This document shows positions 33,792 through 45,162 of a stretch of DNA of 64,000 nucleotides, in pieces (position 1 is the stretch's first letter; every line of letters starts with the position of its first letter). Under the pieces are notes generated by a model. The model was not told where the DNA came from. It did not search any database and saw only the letters and a list, made by a program, of their open reading frames with translations. The stretch is taken from positions 2,204,001 through 2,268,000 of the forward strand of contig JABAKD010000036.1 in assembly GCA_012845835.1 (NCBI GenBank), written 5' to 3'. Origin of the DNA: Undaria pinnatifida. Taxonomy: Eukaryota > Sar > Phaeophyceae > Laminariales > Alariaceae. The position numbers and the translations under genes are program-made.

Positions 33792-34078
33792 TGTTGATTG
33801 TATGCTTGGATATTATGCGGATATGATGACGGTTGAGTATTGTAGGGGTTTCCAGTGATAAGTTGGCTACATGATAGCGGGATATCGGGATGGTGGAAAT
33901 ACTCCGCCTATTTATCCACCTTTCTTCCTGGCGAGCGCACTCCATGCTGCGCCTTGGCTTGGAGCAACGTAATATATATTTGTTCGTCTTATACTTGTCT
34001 TCATACCGGTGACTGCACTACCCCACTATTGTCAGCTCAACGGGTAAGCCCTCTACGCTTCGTAGGGATCAACAAACA
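33792..34078 (+). repeat. Copia 3' LTR
   Basis: Begins TGTTGATTGTATGCTTGG and ends GGGATCAACAAACA, followed by GTCTT. The purine-leaning GAAGCAGGGCGG just upstream may be the polypurine tract. Confidence 0.85.
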
Positions 34079-34083
34079 GTCTT

Positions 34084-36340
34084 TTATCCTATTCGTAGTG
34101 AGGACCGAAGGAAAACCCAAACAAGGGCGGGGGGTGTTTTGAAGTCTGTGGTGTCTCCGCGACAAAGTGAGCCACCCACAGAACTACACCTACACTGCTG
34201 AACTCAGCAGGAGCCCGAGGCCAGCATCGCTGCAATACCCGGCTCGATAGAAGGACCCGAATTTAAATCACCGCAGAAGAACAGAGGAATCAGAGCGAAT
34301 TATTGCGCCTCCATATAGTAATACCGGTCGCCCCGGTGGCGTATCAGGCTATCCTCAAGCCTGGTATAGGCCTGTTTCGTAAGTTAGAATCCCCCCGAGT
34401 ACATACTCGTATAAATTCGTGGGCACTTTTTCTTGTGCTCAAATTTACTAGCGGAAAGCACGAGAGCGTGAGTTAGCAACACTCGACGAAAAATCGACGA
34501 GCAATGGGATTGCTGAACCCTATGCGCGATAAACATTGAAGGAAAGAACCGGGAGGCAGAAGGGACGACTCCTGTGACCACGGCTTGTCCAGAGGCTGGA
34601 AAGTAAATGTGTGTTAAAAAAAAAGGTCGGTGCAGCGCCTTTACCCCCTACGGTTACTCGTAACGGTTCGAAAGAAAACCTGTGAGTCTTCGTATATCAC
34701 ATGGTGAACCCATGGATGCCAGCGTGTTTGCCCCACACCCCACAGCATGCACCCAAAGAAAACCCACATGGCGGAAGATACCTACAGCAACTTCATAACA
34801 CGAAAACAGAGGGACACACTAATCAAACTAATCATCCACGGTCAAGATAGAATCAGACATTCTTCCATCATGCAAGCACAAAATGTCCCACAGAAACAGC
34901 GAACAACCTGAAAAACAGCAGCAAAAGCTGCGCGCTCGTGAAATATCGCTCTTGATGTATTAGACTAGACTAATCATACACCACAAAACGAACCTGAACT
35001 ACAGGGGGGATATAGCGTCTATTAATAGAACAAAGGCTAATACAGAAGGAAGCAGTTCAAAGCCGTAAGGTATCTGGATCTTTTTTGCCAGATGAAAAGG
35101 GGCAGTTATTGTCGCAAGTGTTTCGATGGGCGTTCTCCCAGAGAGAGAGCGAACTGATCAGGGCCGCCATAAAATGATATGTGTATGTATTTGCTACAAT
35201 CACAGCTGGAGTGTATTTTAATTTTTAGAATATGTTTTACTACTATGCGTGTCCTGCACCGTACATACCTGAATAAACAAGGTTGCCCCCGTGGTGTGTT
35301 TCGCAAATTGGGTTTCCTTTAGTTTGCGTTTTTTGTTAGTTCATCCCATGTGACATCTTTCCCTTTTGGGGACCTCCTCCCCTCATAATCGTAGCCCAGA
35401 TCCAGGGCCACAAAGTAGGCTACTCTCCCCTCTACTCACAACGGCACGTTGCTTCGTTCTTGTCGCGAGAAGACTTACGTACGGCACTTTGGTACTTTCT
35501 TCCCTCGTGGACTCGCGTCAAAACCTGCGCACACACGCCGAGCGCTATCTCAGTTCGGTCTATCTTGTTTTGTTAGGGTTAGCGAACAACCTCGTGGGAG
35601 GGAGAGGTCCTTACATATACGTTAGTATCTTTCGAACATAACCTCGTCCTTACATATAGTCTAGACAACATTATCAGTAGCTTTCGAACATAGCCACCAC
35701 AATATCGGGGGCTCCGATAGTGCGCATAAGTGTCGTTCGGCCTCTCATTGCTAGCTCATTGCCATCGTAAGACCGTGGTCGCCAAAAAGAAACAATAAAA
35801 GGTGTCTGCAGGAACGTGTTCAGCAGCCACTTTATATAAACGAGCCACAAACTATGCTCAGTGCTCAATACGGTTCCGAACCAGGAGGGCCAGGTTCACT
35901 ACCGATCACCAAAGTGCTCATTAGGTACGGCGATCTGTTTTCCTAACACTACCAGACAATATCATCAAATCAATATCATCAGAACATCTTCACCCGGTGT
36001 GAGCGCACCGATGCAGTGCAGAGTACATCGATGCGGGGCAGCGCATAGCCTTTCGGAACAGAAGTTCCATCCCTGGGGACAAAACGAGTCTTATGACCCC
36101 AGCACCGTCAGTTAGGCTAACCACGACATCGCGTGCTGATACGCCTCACGTCGCAAGTAGAACCACGACGACAGCGCTACCGCTGGAGCGCAAACGACGT
36201 CTCAGGGACACGGATGGAGAGCGACAAAGCGTCTCCTCTGACAATCACGAGCCGCGAAACGCTCGTAGTCACTGGTATGGCAGGGTTTCCTTTATTATTA
36301 TATGCCGCAGTAGATTCCGACGTCGAGACATTTTGCGGGC
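34084..36340. other. No gene recognised; X terminal fragment at 35196-35231
   Basis: ACAATCACAGCTGGAGTGTA near 35200 is a short X-terminus match. Frames at 34384-34581 (-) and 35366-35641 (+) have no known domain. Confidence 0.45.
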
Positions 36341-36343
36341 AGG

Positions 36344-37327
36344 AGCGGTGCGGTGCGGTGCAGTCCGGTGCGGTGCGGTGCGGTGCGGTGCGGTGCGGTG
36401 CGGTGCGGTGCGGTGCGGTGCGGTGCGGTGCGGTGCGGTGCGGTGCGGTGCGGTGCGGTGCGGTGCGGTGCGGTGCAGTGCGGTGCGGTGCGGTGCGGTG
36501 CGGTGCGGTGCGGTGCGGTGCGGTGCGGTGCGGTGCGGTGCGGTGCGGTGCGGTGCGGTGCGGTGCGGTGCGGTGCGGTGCGGTGCGGTGCGGTGCGGTG
36601 CGGTGCGGTGCGGTGCGGTGCGGTGCGGTGCGGTGCGGTGCGGTGCGGTGCGGTGCGGTGCGGTGCGGTGCGGTGCGGTGCGGTGCGGTGCGGTGCGGTG
36701 CGGTGCGGTGCGGTGCGGTGCGGTGCGGTGCGGTGCGGTGCGGTGCGGTGCGGTGCGGTGCGGTGCGGTGCGGTGCGGTGCGGTGCGGTGCGGTGCGGTG
36801 CGGTGCGGTGCGGTGCGGTGCGGTGCGGTGCGGTGCGGTGCGGTGCGGTGCGGTGCGGTGCGGTGCGGTGCGGTGCGGTGCGGTGCGGTGCGGTGCGGTG
36901 CGGTGCGGTGCGGTGCGGTGCGGTGCGGTGCGGTGCGGTGCGGTGCGGTGCGGTGCGGTGCGGTGCGGTGCGGTGCGGTGCGGTGCGGTGCGGTGCGGTG
37001 CGGTGCGGTGCGGTGCGGTGCGGTGCGGTGCGGTGCGGTGCGGTGCGGTGCGGTGCGGTGCGGTGCGGTGCGGTGCGGTGCGGTGCGGTGCGGTGCGGTG
37101 CGGTGCGGTGCGGTGCGGTGCGGTGCGGTGCGGTGCGGTGCGGTGCGGTGCGGTGCGGTGCGGTGCGGTGCGGTGCGGTGCGGTGCGGTGCGGTGCGGTG
37201 CGGTGCGGTGCGGTGCGGTGCGGTGCGGTGCGGTGCGGTGCGGTGCGGTGCGGTGCGGTGCGGTGCGGTGCGGTGCGGTGCGGTGCGGTGCGGTGCGGTG
37301 CGGTGCGGTGCGGTGCGGTGAGTTGCG
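36344..37327 (+). repeat. (GGTGC)n expanded minisatellite, ~1 kb
   Basis: About 195 pentanucleotide units, interrupted only by rare single-base changes (36362, 36477). All six frames are open (Val-Arg-Cys-Gly-Ala or His-Arg-Thr-Ala-Pro periods), producing apparent proteins of 320-490 codons that are artefacts. The edge 37328-37500 decays into G-rich sequence with GGGGCGGAGAGG units. Confidence 0.97.
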
Positions 37328-37499
37328 ATGCGGTGCGGCGCGGTGCGGTGCGGTGCTGTGCGATGCGGTTTGGTGTGGGGCGGGAAGGGGCAGGAAGGGG
37401 CGGAGAGGGGTGTGGCGGGGCGGAGAGGGGCGGGGTGAGGCGGGGTGAGGCCGGGCGGCGCGGCGCGCGACAGGGAGGCACGGCGCAAAGCGGCGCAAA

Positions 37500-38410
37500 G
37501 CGAATGGGTTTGCAGCACCGGCCGGTACAGTTGAGGCGCGGCAACGATACTGCGCGCAAAGGCGGTAAACGCCCGGAGGAAAAAAAGGTGTAAACAGCGG
37601 CGGGAGATTATGGGCATACGAAAAAATATATGAGATAGACACTAGAATAATTTCGGAATCTAAAGTAAACCGGCGCGGTATGACTTCGGTGATATGAAAA
37701 GAAGTTGCGAGCATATACACGTATTTTACGCCTGTAACATTGAATTTATGATAACCTCCCTGAGGGGGTTAAAAAAGGATAAAGCGGTACGGGCGGCTTA
37801 TTTTCCATGCGACCTCGGTCATAGGGCTCGCATGTCAGTTATGTTCAAAGCTCGTACAATGCACGGGTCTTGGAACCACACTTGGTGCATGCCCGATGCT
37901 CGATAATGGTACCTAATTTTTATGTTGTGTCCTTAAACTTTTGTCACCCGACAATACATACAAATGCATGCATGCTTTCGAATCAAATGCATGCATGCCA
38001 AATTTAGAAAATGGTGCATGTTTTTCGTTTCGTCAAAAACGCCTCTGATGGGCGGTGAGCTGGGCGCAGGACCTTCCTTGTGAGACAATCGCGTATTGAA
38101 AAGCGCGAGGAGCTCGGTGTCAAAACCTAGGGTATTTTCTACAATCAATGCAGTGTCGGCCCGTGCATAAGAAACGGGCCATTTGTCGCATGTCGCTTGT
38201 CCGCATCATGCAAGATAATGCTCGCTACGATAGAGGTCACACCTTTTTGCGACTTTTTTCCCTGAACGACGGGGCTCGTTAACCAATTAACAGCATGAAC
38301 ATCATCGTTGGAATGGCATACATTCGTACATATTTCTCAATAATATTATATGCATACCTAGGCTATGGTTTTGTTCGTCGGGCTGCTCTTCCAAGCTATT
38401 CGATTTATGT
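37500..38410. other. No recognisable feature apart from a family W fragment
   Basis: GCTACGATAGAGGTCACACC ... GAACGACGGGGCTCGTTAAC at 38222-38282 matches the W repeat seen at 40440-40500 and elsewhere. AAATGCATGCATGC is repeated at 37970 and 37987. Confidence 0.5.
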
Positions 38411-38412
38411 TT

Positions 38413-38705
38413 AGCGTTGGTTACGAAAGGTTACGTAACTAAATGTTACGAAAGATTACGATAGGCTACACTAAAGGTACGAAAGGGTTCGAAAGGTTAC
38501 GAAAGGTTACGAAAGGTTACGAAAGGTTACGAAAGGTTACGACTGGTGACGACAGGTTACGACAGGTGTTGACAAAGGTTGTACGACAATGGTTACGACA
38601 ATGGTTACGACAATGGTTACGACAATGGTTACGACACAGGTTACCACAATGGTTACGGCAATGGTTTCGACAAAGGTTACGACAAAGGTTACGAAAGGTT
38701 CCGTA
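38413..38705 (+). repeat. GGTTACGAAA / GGTTACGACAAT minisatellite
   Basis: 10-bp units (GGTTACGAAA) to about 38545, then 12-bp units (ATGGTTACGACA) to about 38660, then mixed. The 12-bp phase keeps an open frame (MVTT)n that is composition only. Confidence 0.9.
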
Positions 38706-39460
38706 ACTACTCAAAATGAGGAGCGTCGTAAAAAAGTATACATAAATATTGTGCATCCCTTCCGTGACATGTGTTGTGTGTTGTGCGTAGAGTAACGTGT
38801 GCACAACGAGGAACAAAGGGACCCTCGCCGCACGAAACAACCAAGACGAAGGGGAGAGACATACCTATGAAAAAGCAGGTGTGAAACGTGATGTTTTTCG
38901 GTACTAAATCTGGTACGTTGGGGGTTTGAGAAGTCCGTACTGCAAGTCTCCTCTTCTGGATCTACACAATCGAGCACAATCAAGCAAACAGAAGAAGAAA
39001 AAGCACATGAGCTCGACGAGAAAGAAGGAGAGAAAAACACAAAATAATAAATAAACAGACAAAGCTCAGCCCTCGGGCAGTGTTGCCGTGCACCTACCAA
39101 GTATTTTGTCGGTCCCAGCTCAAAATAAAACGAAATGTTCCTGTTGTCACCTTCCCCCCCCCAGCCCGAGAGGAAGAAGAAAAAAAAAACAGTATACGTC
39201 ATGAGAGAATATAAACGACAAAGACAAGTGTACTATTTGTAGGTTCACCTTCATTTATACCTTGCTTCACGCCGCCTTCGTGATATGTTTTTACAACGCC
39301 TTCCCGTCCGCTTCTACTACATATTCGGTTTGTTTTCAACTGTTGGCTCAAAGGCTTCGCCGGAGGGCAGCGGTATTGGGTTGCAAGCGGTTAATTGCGG
39401 GCGGGAGGGGGCAACCAAGCTATCTACGGTTCAACCAAACGCCGCTACGCGGTGGTTGAA
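38706..39460. other. No recognised feature
   Basis: A/G-rich and mixed sequence. The region just before 39467 is GC-rich and could be the 5' flank of the candidate exon there. Confidence 0.4.
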
Positions 39461-39466
39461 AACCCT

Positions 39467-39653
39467 ATGAAGATGCTTCTCATGGGGACGACGGCGGTGG
39501 CGTTGGTTCTTCTCTCTATTGCTGGGCCTGCGTCAGGGTGGAAAGAGTGCACAGTTCATCCGGATGACCAATGGGTGCCGGCTGCACCCCACAGCGTAAC
39601 GGAGCGTTTGATTATGGACTACGAGCGCCGATATACTTGCACATTTCGACCAG
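39467..39653 (+). CDS. Candidate first exon of a secreted protein
   Basis: ATG at 39467 opens MKMLLMGTTAVALVLLSIAG then PASG, a typical signal peptide (short charged start, hydrophobic core, small residues before the cut). WKECTVHPDDQWVPAAPHSV and TERLIMDYERRYTCTFRP follow, with two cysteines. The frame meets CAG/GT at 39653/39654, a possible 5' splice site; without splicing it stops at 39685. I chose the ATG because upstream codons in the frame start only with non-ATG triplets. No family is recognised, and no downstream exon could be identified. This is the most gene-like host sequence in the window. Confidence 0.4.
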
Positions 39654-39751
39654 GTTCGTCTCTCATCCTTTCATCATTCAAGTGAAAAAAACTAGAAAGC
39701 ACCCCGCGCTAGGGGTGGATGCGCTAAATAAACTAGCTTGGCTCGATCGTG

Positions 39752-40228
39752 TTACACTTGGTTAACTTCAGATTGGGAAAGTACAACGCTCTTGCCGCGG
39801 TAGTAATGTACCCACGCTTGCTGGCGGGAGAGGAACGATGGAGGTGCGTTACTGTGCTTCTGAGGCTTATTTCTCACCTGAGGAGTCCCGTACCTTGCTC
39901 TGCCCGAAACCGTATTAATTGAGAGAACGAAAAAAAAAAATTCCCCCGCTGAAAACATCTCGTGACCTAGGTATACAGAGTCTTTCTGCGGTAGCTCCCC
40001 AAACTTTTCTTTAGCGAAATCCCCGATTTCAAAACAAGCTCCCGGTCGTATCTCCTGAACTACGGTGTCTCTCGACACCCCGACGTCATCGATCCTTAGA
40101 CCTTTGCACACAAGAAAACATAGGGGTATCTTGTGTTCACTTGTATTCTTCCTCGTGTCGAGCAGCCCATGAAACGTTCGTTCAAGAATATCGCTGGTTT
40201 TGGGGGGGGCTATCGTGTTAAGAATCAA
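39752..40228 (-). pseudogene. EIRPGA repeat-protein fragment, copy 1
   Basis: The minus frame from 40228 contains DILERTFHGLLDTRKNTSEH, VGVSRDTVVQEIRPGACFEI and GDFAKEKFGELPQKDSVY. Related protein sequence is found at 60850-61080 (minus) and 62155-62460 (plus): the LL.TRKN, VQEIRPGA.F and GDF..E..GELP blocks are kept in order. DNA similarity covers about 230 bp. Three copies in one window show that it belongs to a mobile or repeated gene. No known family recognised. Confidence 0.45.
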
Positions 40229-40274
40229 TATACAACGAAAAGTAATGCCAAAACGCGAATGAATGAGCTCCCTT

Positions 40275-40500
40275 ACTCACGATTTGGGGTTAAGGAGTCT
40301 CTCGTCATTCCCAAAACATTTCGGCCAAAAAGCGGTACACCTTAATACCTCTATATATGTGGTAGCACGCGTCACACACCACACACGTCCGCAGCATTAA
40401 ATGCTAACGTACGATAGACGTGCACCATTAACTCGTGGTACGATCGAGGTATCACTTTTCGTCTGAAACCAATGGTCTCGGAATGACGGGGCTGCTTAAC
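40275..40500. repeat. Family W fragments, two opposite orientations
   Basis: TTGGGGTTAAGGAGTCTC ... CATTCCCAAAACATTTCGGC at 40281, and the inverted form TATCACTTTTCGTCTGAAAC ... GGAATGACGGGGCTGCTTAA at 40451-40499. Other copies lie near 38222, 41430, 51305 and 62755. Confidence 0.5.
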
Positions 40501-40754
40501 ATACTAATAATAAGACATTGTTTTCTTTTGTATGTATGTTTCTCGTTCCACACCCTAGCACATACATGGGATGTTTCATCCGGTACAATAGCAGTCTTAT
40601 TTTCTCCAAAATAGTTTTGGAGAGGTCTTAAGCTCCGCAAATGAGAGACCTCAGCAAAGCAAAAACACGATGGTTGGTGCACCTATATCGTAGCGCATGT
40701 CCATTTTTTTGTCCTCGGGGGCGAGCTCCTCAATTCAGGAAGGAAGTGTCGGAT

Positions 40755-40815
40755 ATCACGAATATATATCAGGAATATCATGGATATCATGGATATCACG
40801 GGTATCACGGATATA
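40755..40815 (+). repeat. (ATATCATGG)n short tandem repeat
   Basis: About six 9-bp units, ATATCA(T/C)GG. Confidence 0.85.
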
Positions 40816-41160
40816 TTTCACGGATGCTACCATATAGGTACCACTTTTTGACCTACCGGGAATATTTTCTGGATGGATGACAGGGAGGGCTCCTTTATTT
40901 ACCCAAAATCACCCGAATATCACACATTTACCGTTCTGTTCATTGTTTTTGTTTATTGGGGTCGGTTTTCACCGGATTTCACGTTTTTTTCCCCTCAAAA
41001 CCAGGCTTTGGTTGAGTTTCCAATAGTGCTACTAATAGTACTATACTATTAGCACTAATAAAATGTAGTACTATACTAGTATTACTGTTGGTAGTACAGA
41101 GATCCGCAATATAGGTTAGGAGTCTCAGAAAGAAAAGAAAGATGCACATTTTTTAGCGTG
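40816..41160. other. No recognisable feature
   Basis: Short TACTAATAGTACTATACTAT-type palindromic stretch near 41025-41085; otherwise nothing. Confidence 0.5.
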
Positions 41161-41164
41161 GTAT

Positions 41165-41310
41165 TAGTAGCATATCACATCATATCATATCATATCATAT
41201 CATATCATATCATATCATATCATATCACATCATAACATAACATTTCATATCATATCATATCATAGATCATGCCATGTCATATCATACCATATCATATCAT
41301 ATCATGTCAT
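41165..41310 (+). repeat. (CATAT)n microsatellite
   Basis: Pentamer tract with a few variants. The same unit forms the larger array at 55083-55706. Confidence 0.95.
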
Positions 41311-41894
41311 TTGTCTCACCCAAAATTGATTTGGATAAAAATAAAAGTAGTCCCCGAAAAAACAAACCCCATCGCCTCTGTACACAACGAAACCCCCGGC
41401 GAAACATGAATGCGATAATCCCAACGATGTGGGGCTAACGAGTCCCGTCATTCAGAAAAAGCATCAATCAGCCAAAACGTAGAACCCTTGACTACCTCTT
41501 ATTGTGTAGCAAGCGCCTGGACCAGGTCTATCCCTCGCACCCTTTGACCCTTCAGTTAAAACCGTCAAAAATACTGGGCTGCGCTAGGTAGGGGTGAACC
41601 TTACGTTTTCCAGTCGTTTTCGCGAACTTCAGACCGGAAATATTATACTTCGAAGTAGTAACAAAAATCTTCCGGCGGTAGGATTGTGTCCAGATCTCGT
41701 GGAGAGGTGGGGTGGGGACTCTAGATCTATAGCTTCACCTAACAATTGATTGAATGAGTGAAATCATGCGCCAGGCAGGGTGGACCTAACGCACAACCCA
41801 GGAATCCTACTAATACTAACGCTACCTCCATTCCCAGTACGCTGCAACAATGTGGAATGTTGTAAGTCTAGAACAAAAATGGTATTATTGTTAT

Positions 41895-42045
41895 ATGGCT
41901 CAGTTCGGGTAAATCAATTGGTTAAACTCTTGCGAGTGGTGAAATGGACTACTGATAATGCCCCCACTAATTCGTTAACAAATGGCGTCGTCGACAGGCC
42001 ATGTTTTGTTTTGGCCGTGCGTTCGACTCCCACCATCCACAACAA
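41895..42045 (+). repeat. tRNA-derived SINE-like unit, copy 1
   Basis: AAATCAATTGGTTAAACTCT resembles an A-box and GTGCGTTCGACTCCCACC a B-box about 105 bp later. GCGAGTGGTGAAATGGACTA and CCACTAATTCGTTAAC are shared with copy 2 at 42208-42330. The A-to-B spacing is too long for a plain tRNA, so a SINE or tRNA with an insertion is inferred. Confidence 0.45.
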
Positions 42046-42207
42046 TAATAAACTTTTTCAGATTTTCCCCATGTCGAGCTTGAAAAATACTCTCCTCCCC
42101 GATTTACCCAGGCGGTGAAACCGCTTAGATATTGACTCGTCCGCCCGTATATCCGGCCGACCTACTATCACCCCGCCGTTTCAGGCGCGGGGGAGGGGGG
42201 GGTTAAA

Positions 42208-42330
42208 GCTTAGTTTGGGTAAGCAATTGGTTAGCCTCTTGCAAGTGGTCATACGGACTAATACCACACTAATTCCTTAACTAACAGCAGTATTTCTTAG
42301 CTCCATAGTTCGGGAACCAACCCAAGCCGC
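42208..42330 (+). repeat. tRNA-derived SINE-like unit, copy 2
   Basis: GTTTGGGTAAGCAATTGGTT, AGCCTCTTGCAAGTGGTCAT, ACGGACTAATA and CACACTAATTCCTTAACTAA match copy 1. The B-box part is degraded. Confidence 0.45.
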
Positions 42331-42840
42331 CACGGGAATATGTTTGGGTAAACGAAACAACAGTGGTACTCCCATCGTAGCCCGCGTCGTTTGTGGGTGG
42401 GATGCTGGATGCTCTATCATGTCACTTCTGCCTGACACAAGTGTTCATGGCCAGTCACTGTGTTTCTCACTACTACTGCTACTCTCGTGTCGACCCCTTT
42501 GCCTGCTGCTTCGCGAACTACACATATGTCATAGTCTACATAATAATTCGTTCGACAGTACCAGGGTATAGTCTATTTAAAGACCTTTACAACTGTACTA
42601 ACCCTATCGAGTGTCTCATTTATGGTCACCTCGATCGCAGCATACATTCGTCTACTTCTACTCTCACCGGTACTACGATAGGGCGTGACATATTTTGGGC
42701 CGAAACGTGTTCTGAACGACGGGGTGTTGTTGCATCAACCTCCTTAACACAAAATCGTCAGAATCTTGCTCTTGTTTTGCTCTATGTTTCGTTGTATACC
42801 CAGGCCGCGCGGAGATTTTTCCGCCGGGCACGAAGCACTT
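42331..42840. other. No gene recognised
   Basis: A long plus frame (42393-43160) enters the following AT-rich repeat; its N-terminal 150 codons have no recognisable domain. Confidence 0.4.
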
Positions 42841-42843
42841 TAA

Positions 42844-43047
42844 TCTTTATTTTATTATTTTATTATTTTATTATTTTATTATTTTATTATTTTATTATTT
42901 TACTATTTTATTATTTTATTACTATTTTTTTATTTTATTTTATTATTTTATTATTTTATTATTTTATTATTTTATTATTTTATTATTTTATTATTTTATT
43001 ATTTTATTATTTTATTATTTTTTTTGTTTTATTATTTTATTATCCCG
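42844..43047 (+). repeat. (TTATTTTA)n minisatellite
   Basis: About 25 octamer units. Frames through it give LFYYFII repeats. Confidence 0.95.
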
Positions 43048-43479
43048 AAATCGGTTGTGGGGTTAAAGAAGCTACAGACCTCCTACTCACATCAGGAGCC
43101 TCGGGAAAAAAACGGGGCGCATCTACTGCAGGAGAATGGGCCGTCCAGGTTATTACTTAACACATTATAACATGCCAGGGGTATATACAGCACACCATAA
43201 GTACCATTCGTAGTAGTACCTATGTTATACTGAATTCAAAATAATGTAACATTAACGTAGACAACAACACCACGGGAAAAAAACGTAATCCTATCCACCT
43301 TATAGTTTATCCTTGAAATATTGGGCATCTGCATTCAGTACGCAAGTGGAATGTTTTGCTCGCATTCACCTCCGTTGCCCGTCTCCCCCGCCCTCCACAC
43401 ACACACCCTCCCCCGCCGCAACAACAAAACGAAAATCACCTCCCACACACGCACAAGCGTCCTCCTTCTCCCCGATCGC
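43048..43479. other. No recognisable feature
   Basis: Ends in C/A-rich CACACACAC sequence that may be the outer part of the family X copy that follows. Confidence 0.4.
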
Positions 43480-44040
43480 CCACCTAAAAAAATCAAAATC
43501 CGCTAGAATATTAAGCACTACTCGACAGGTGATGTCACTTATTTACCTTTCGTCCCATCCATGAAGCAGTTCTAAATCGTTTATGTGGTTTTCAAGTTCA
43601 AGCGAGCCTCCCCCCCGCCCGCTCCTTCACCACCACTCCGGCCATCTCCTAGCATCACGCGTACAGTAAGCTCATATACATTTATTCGACCTAAACATGT
43701 TGAATCCCCTCCCCCCCCTCGCCCATTAAACACCCAGCCCTCGCGTGACCGGTTGTACCACTTACCCAGTTATTACATGATAAACGGATGATTTCCATAG
43801 CCGTCGGGCGTTGTCCCCCTCGAAAACGAGTTGTATTTTCCGTGCACAGACTGATTAACATCGCCCTGTTGGCCCTGGTACAAGCTAGTTATAACAAGAA
43901 GAGTCGCCGACCTATATCGTAAATAAATGAGGACACACACAGTAACACGCGCGTTCGGATTAATACACATACATAGCTTGCGAAGATTAACGTCGACGAT
44001 ATCTTCGATCTCACAGCTGTTGTTTGAAGCGTATTTTTTT
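43480..44040 (+). repeat. Diverged family X copy
   Basis: CTACTCGACAGGTGATGTCA, CCGGTTGTACCACTTACC, TTTCCGTGCACAGACTGATT, GAGTCGCCGACCTATATCG and ATCTTCGATCTCACAGCTGT in X order, matching the 22240-22760 copy. The terminal ATG is lost. Confidence 0.65.
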
Positions 44041-44860
44041 ACGAGTAAAACATGCAGCGAATTTTTTCCATCACGTTAACGATAACACTGTGGCAGCGTC
44101 GTTGTCTCTCTTGCACGCTTTTCCTCCCCCGCCTTCCACCGCAGGAGCCTTGGCCGCTGCGAGCTACGAGTTTCATTCTGCATGCACTTCTAAGGTTTTC
44201 ACCACTACGGAAACCGAATCTGTGAGGGACGCATGCACCTACTCCTTCTCCCCCCCCCCCCCCCCCCCCGCTAGTATACAACTCCATATGCCTTACTCAA
44301 ACCCTGGGTTGATAAACATATCATGACAGTACGGTGAATTCGATGACGCGTGCTACAATAGAGGAATCACGTTTTATGGGGGGTAACTACACTGTGAATG
44401 TCGAATGAATGAGGAATGAGGAATGAGGAATGACACCGCTCCTTGACCCCAAACTGTCGGGGTCTCGGTCAAGACGTTGGTTGGCTATCTCAGTCGTTTG
44501 CACATCTAGTCCATGGTCTTGGCCATCGGGTTTGCGCTTGGAGTCCAACAATAACGCCTAAAAAACAAATTGGGTGAGGTATTGAGTAGTTTGTCGAGAC
44601 TCAAGTGTGGAGAGCCCTTGTCCAAAGCAGGTGCGCAAGTCTTTGACGTAGCATGCATGTGTCCGATGACCTCATCATGGTCCACACGACGAATACACAG
44701 ATAAAGCACTACCATGGGGGACCAGATAAAGCACTACGACGTACAACATACACAAAAACCCTAAAGATATGACCCACTTTTTGCTAAACATGTTTGGTCC
44801 TGATTATATTGTGGTCCCCTTTAATGTATCAGCTCTGTTAAACATCCATGGGTTTCGTAT
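44041..44860. other. No gene recognised; C run and short GAATGAG repeat
   Basis: A C run at 44250-44269 and (GAATGAG)n at 44405-44432. Confidence 0.5.
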
Positions 44861-44861
44861 T

Positions 44862-45162
44862 GTATGGTATGGTATGGTATGGTATGATATGGTATTTTTT
44901 TTTTTTTTTTTTTTATGGCATGGCATGGTATGGTATGGTATGGTATGGTATGGTATGGTATGGTATGGTATGGTATGGTATGGTATGGTATGGTATGGTA
45001 TGGTATGGTGTGGTATGGTATGATATGGTATGTTATGTTATGGTATGGTATGGTATGGTATGGTATGGTATGGTATGGTATGGTATGGTATGGTATGGTA
45101 TGGTATGGTATGGTATGGTATGGTATGGTATGGTATGGTATGGTATGGTATGGTATGGTATC
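44862..45162 (+). repeat. (GGTAT)n microsatellite with an internal T run
   Basis: About 300 bp of ATGGT pentamers, split by a run of about 20 Ts at 44895-44914. Confidence 0.97.

Larger units (their letters stand above)
30870..34078 (+). mobile_element. Truncated Ty1/copia-type LTR retrotransposon
   Basis: Two direct 287-bp LTRs (30870-31156, 33792-34078) are flanked by the 5-bp duplication GTCTT (30865-30869 and 34079-34083). The 3' LTR starts TGTTGA and the LTRs contain ATCAACA near the end. The LTRs differ at about 8 positions, roughly 97% identical by my reading, so the insertion is fairly recent. The interior is only about 2.6 kb, roughly half of a normal copia, and retains just the RNase H end of pol. 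Family X sequence occupies 31232-31568. Gag, protease, integrase and reverse transcriptase are missing. A candidate primer-binding site lies at 31170-31187. Confidence 0.85.

Noticed and set aside
36093-37720. Open frames of 320-490 codons on both strands
   Set aside because: They run through the pure GGTGC array, which lacks stops in all frames. No non-repeat domain of any length is attached.
42393-43160. 255-codon plus-strand protein with apparent membrane segments
   Set aside because: The hydrophobic half is translation of the (TTATTTTA)n repeat; the rest has no recognisable domain.
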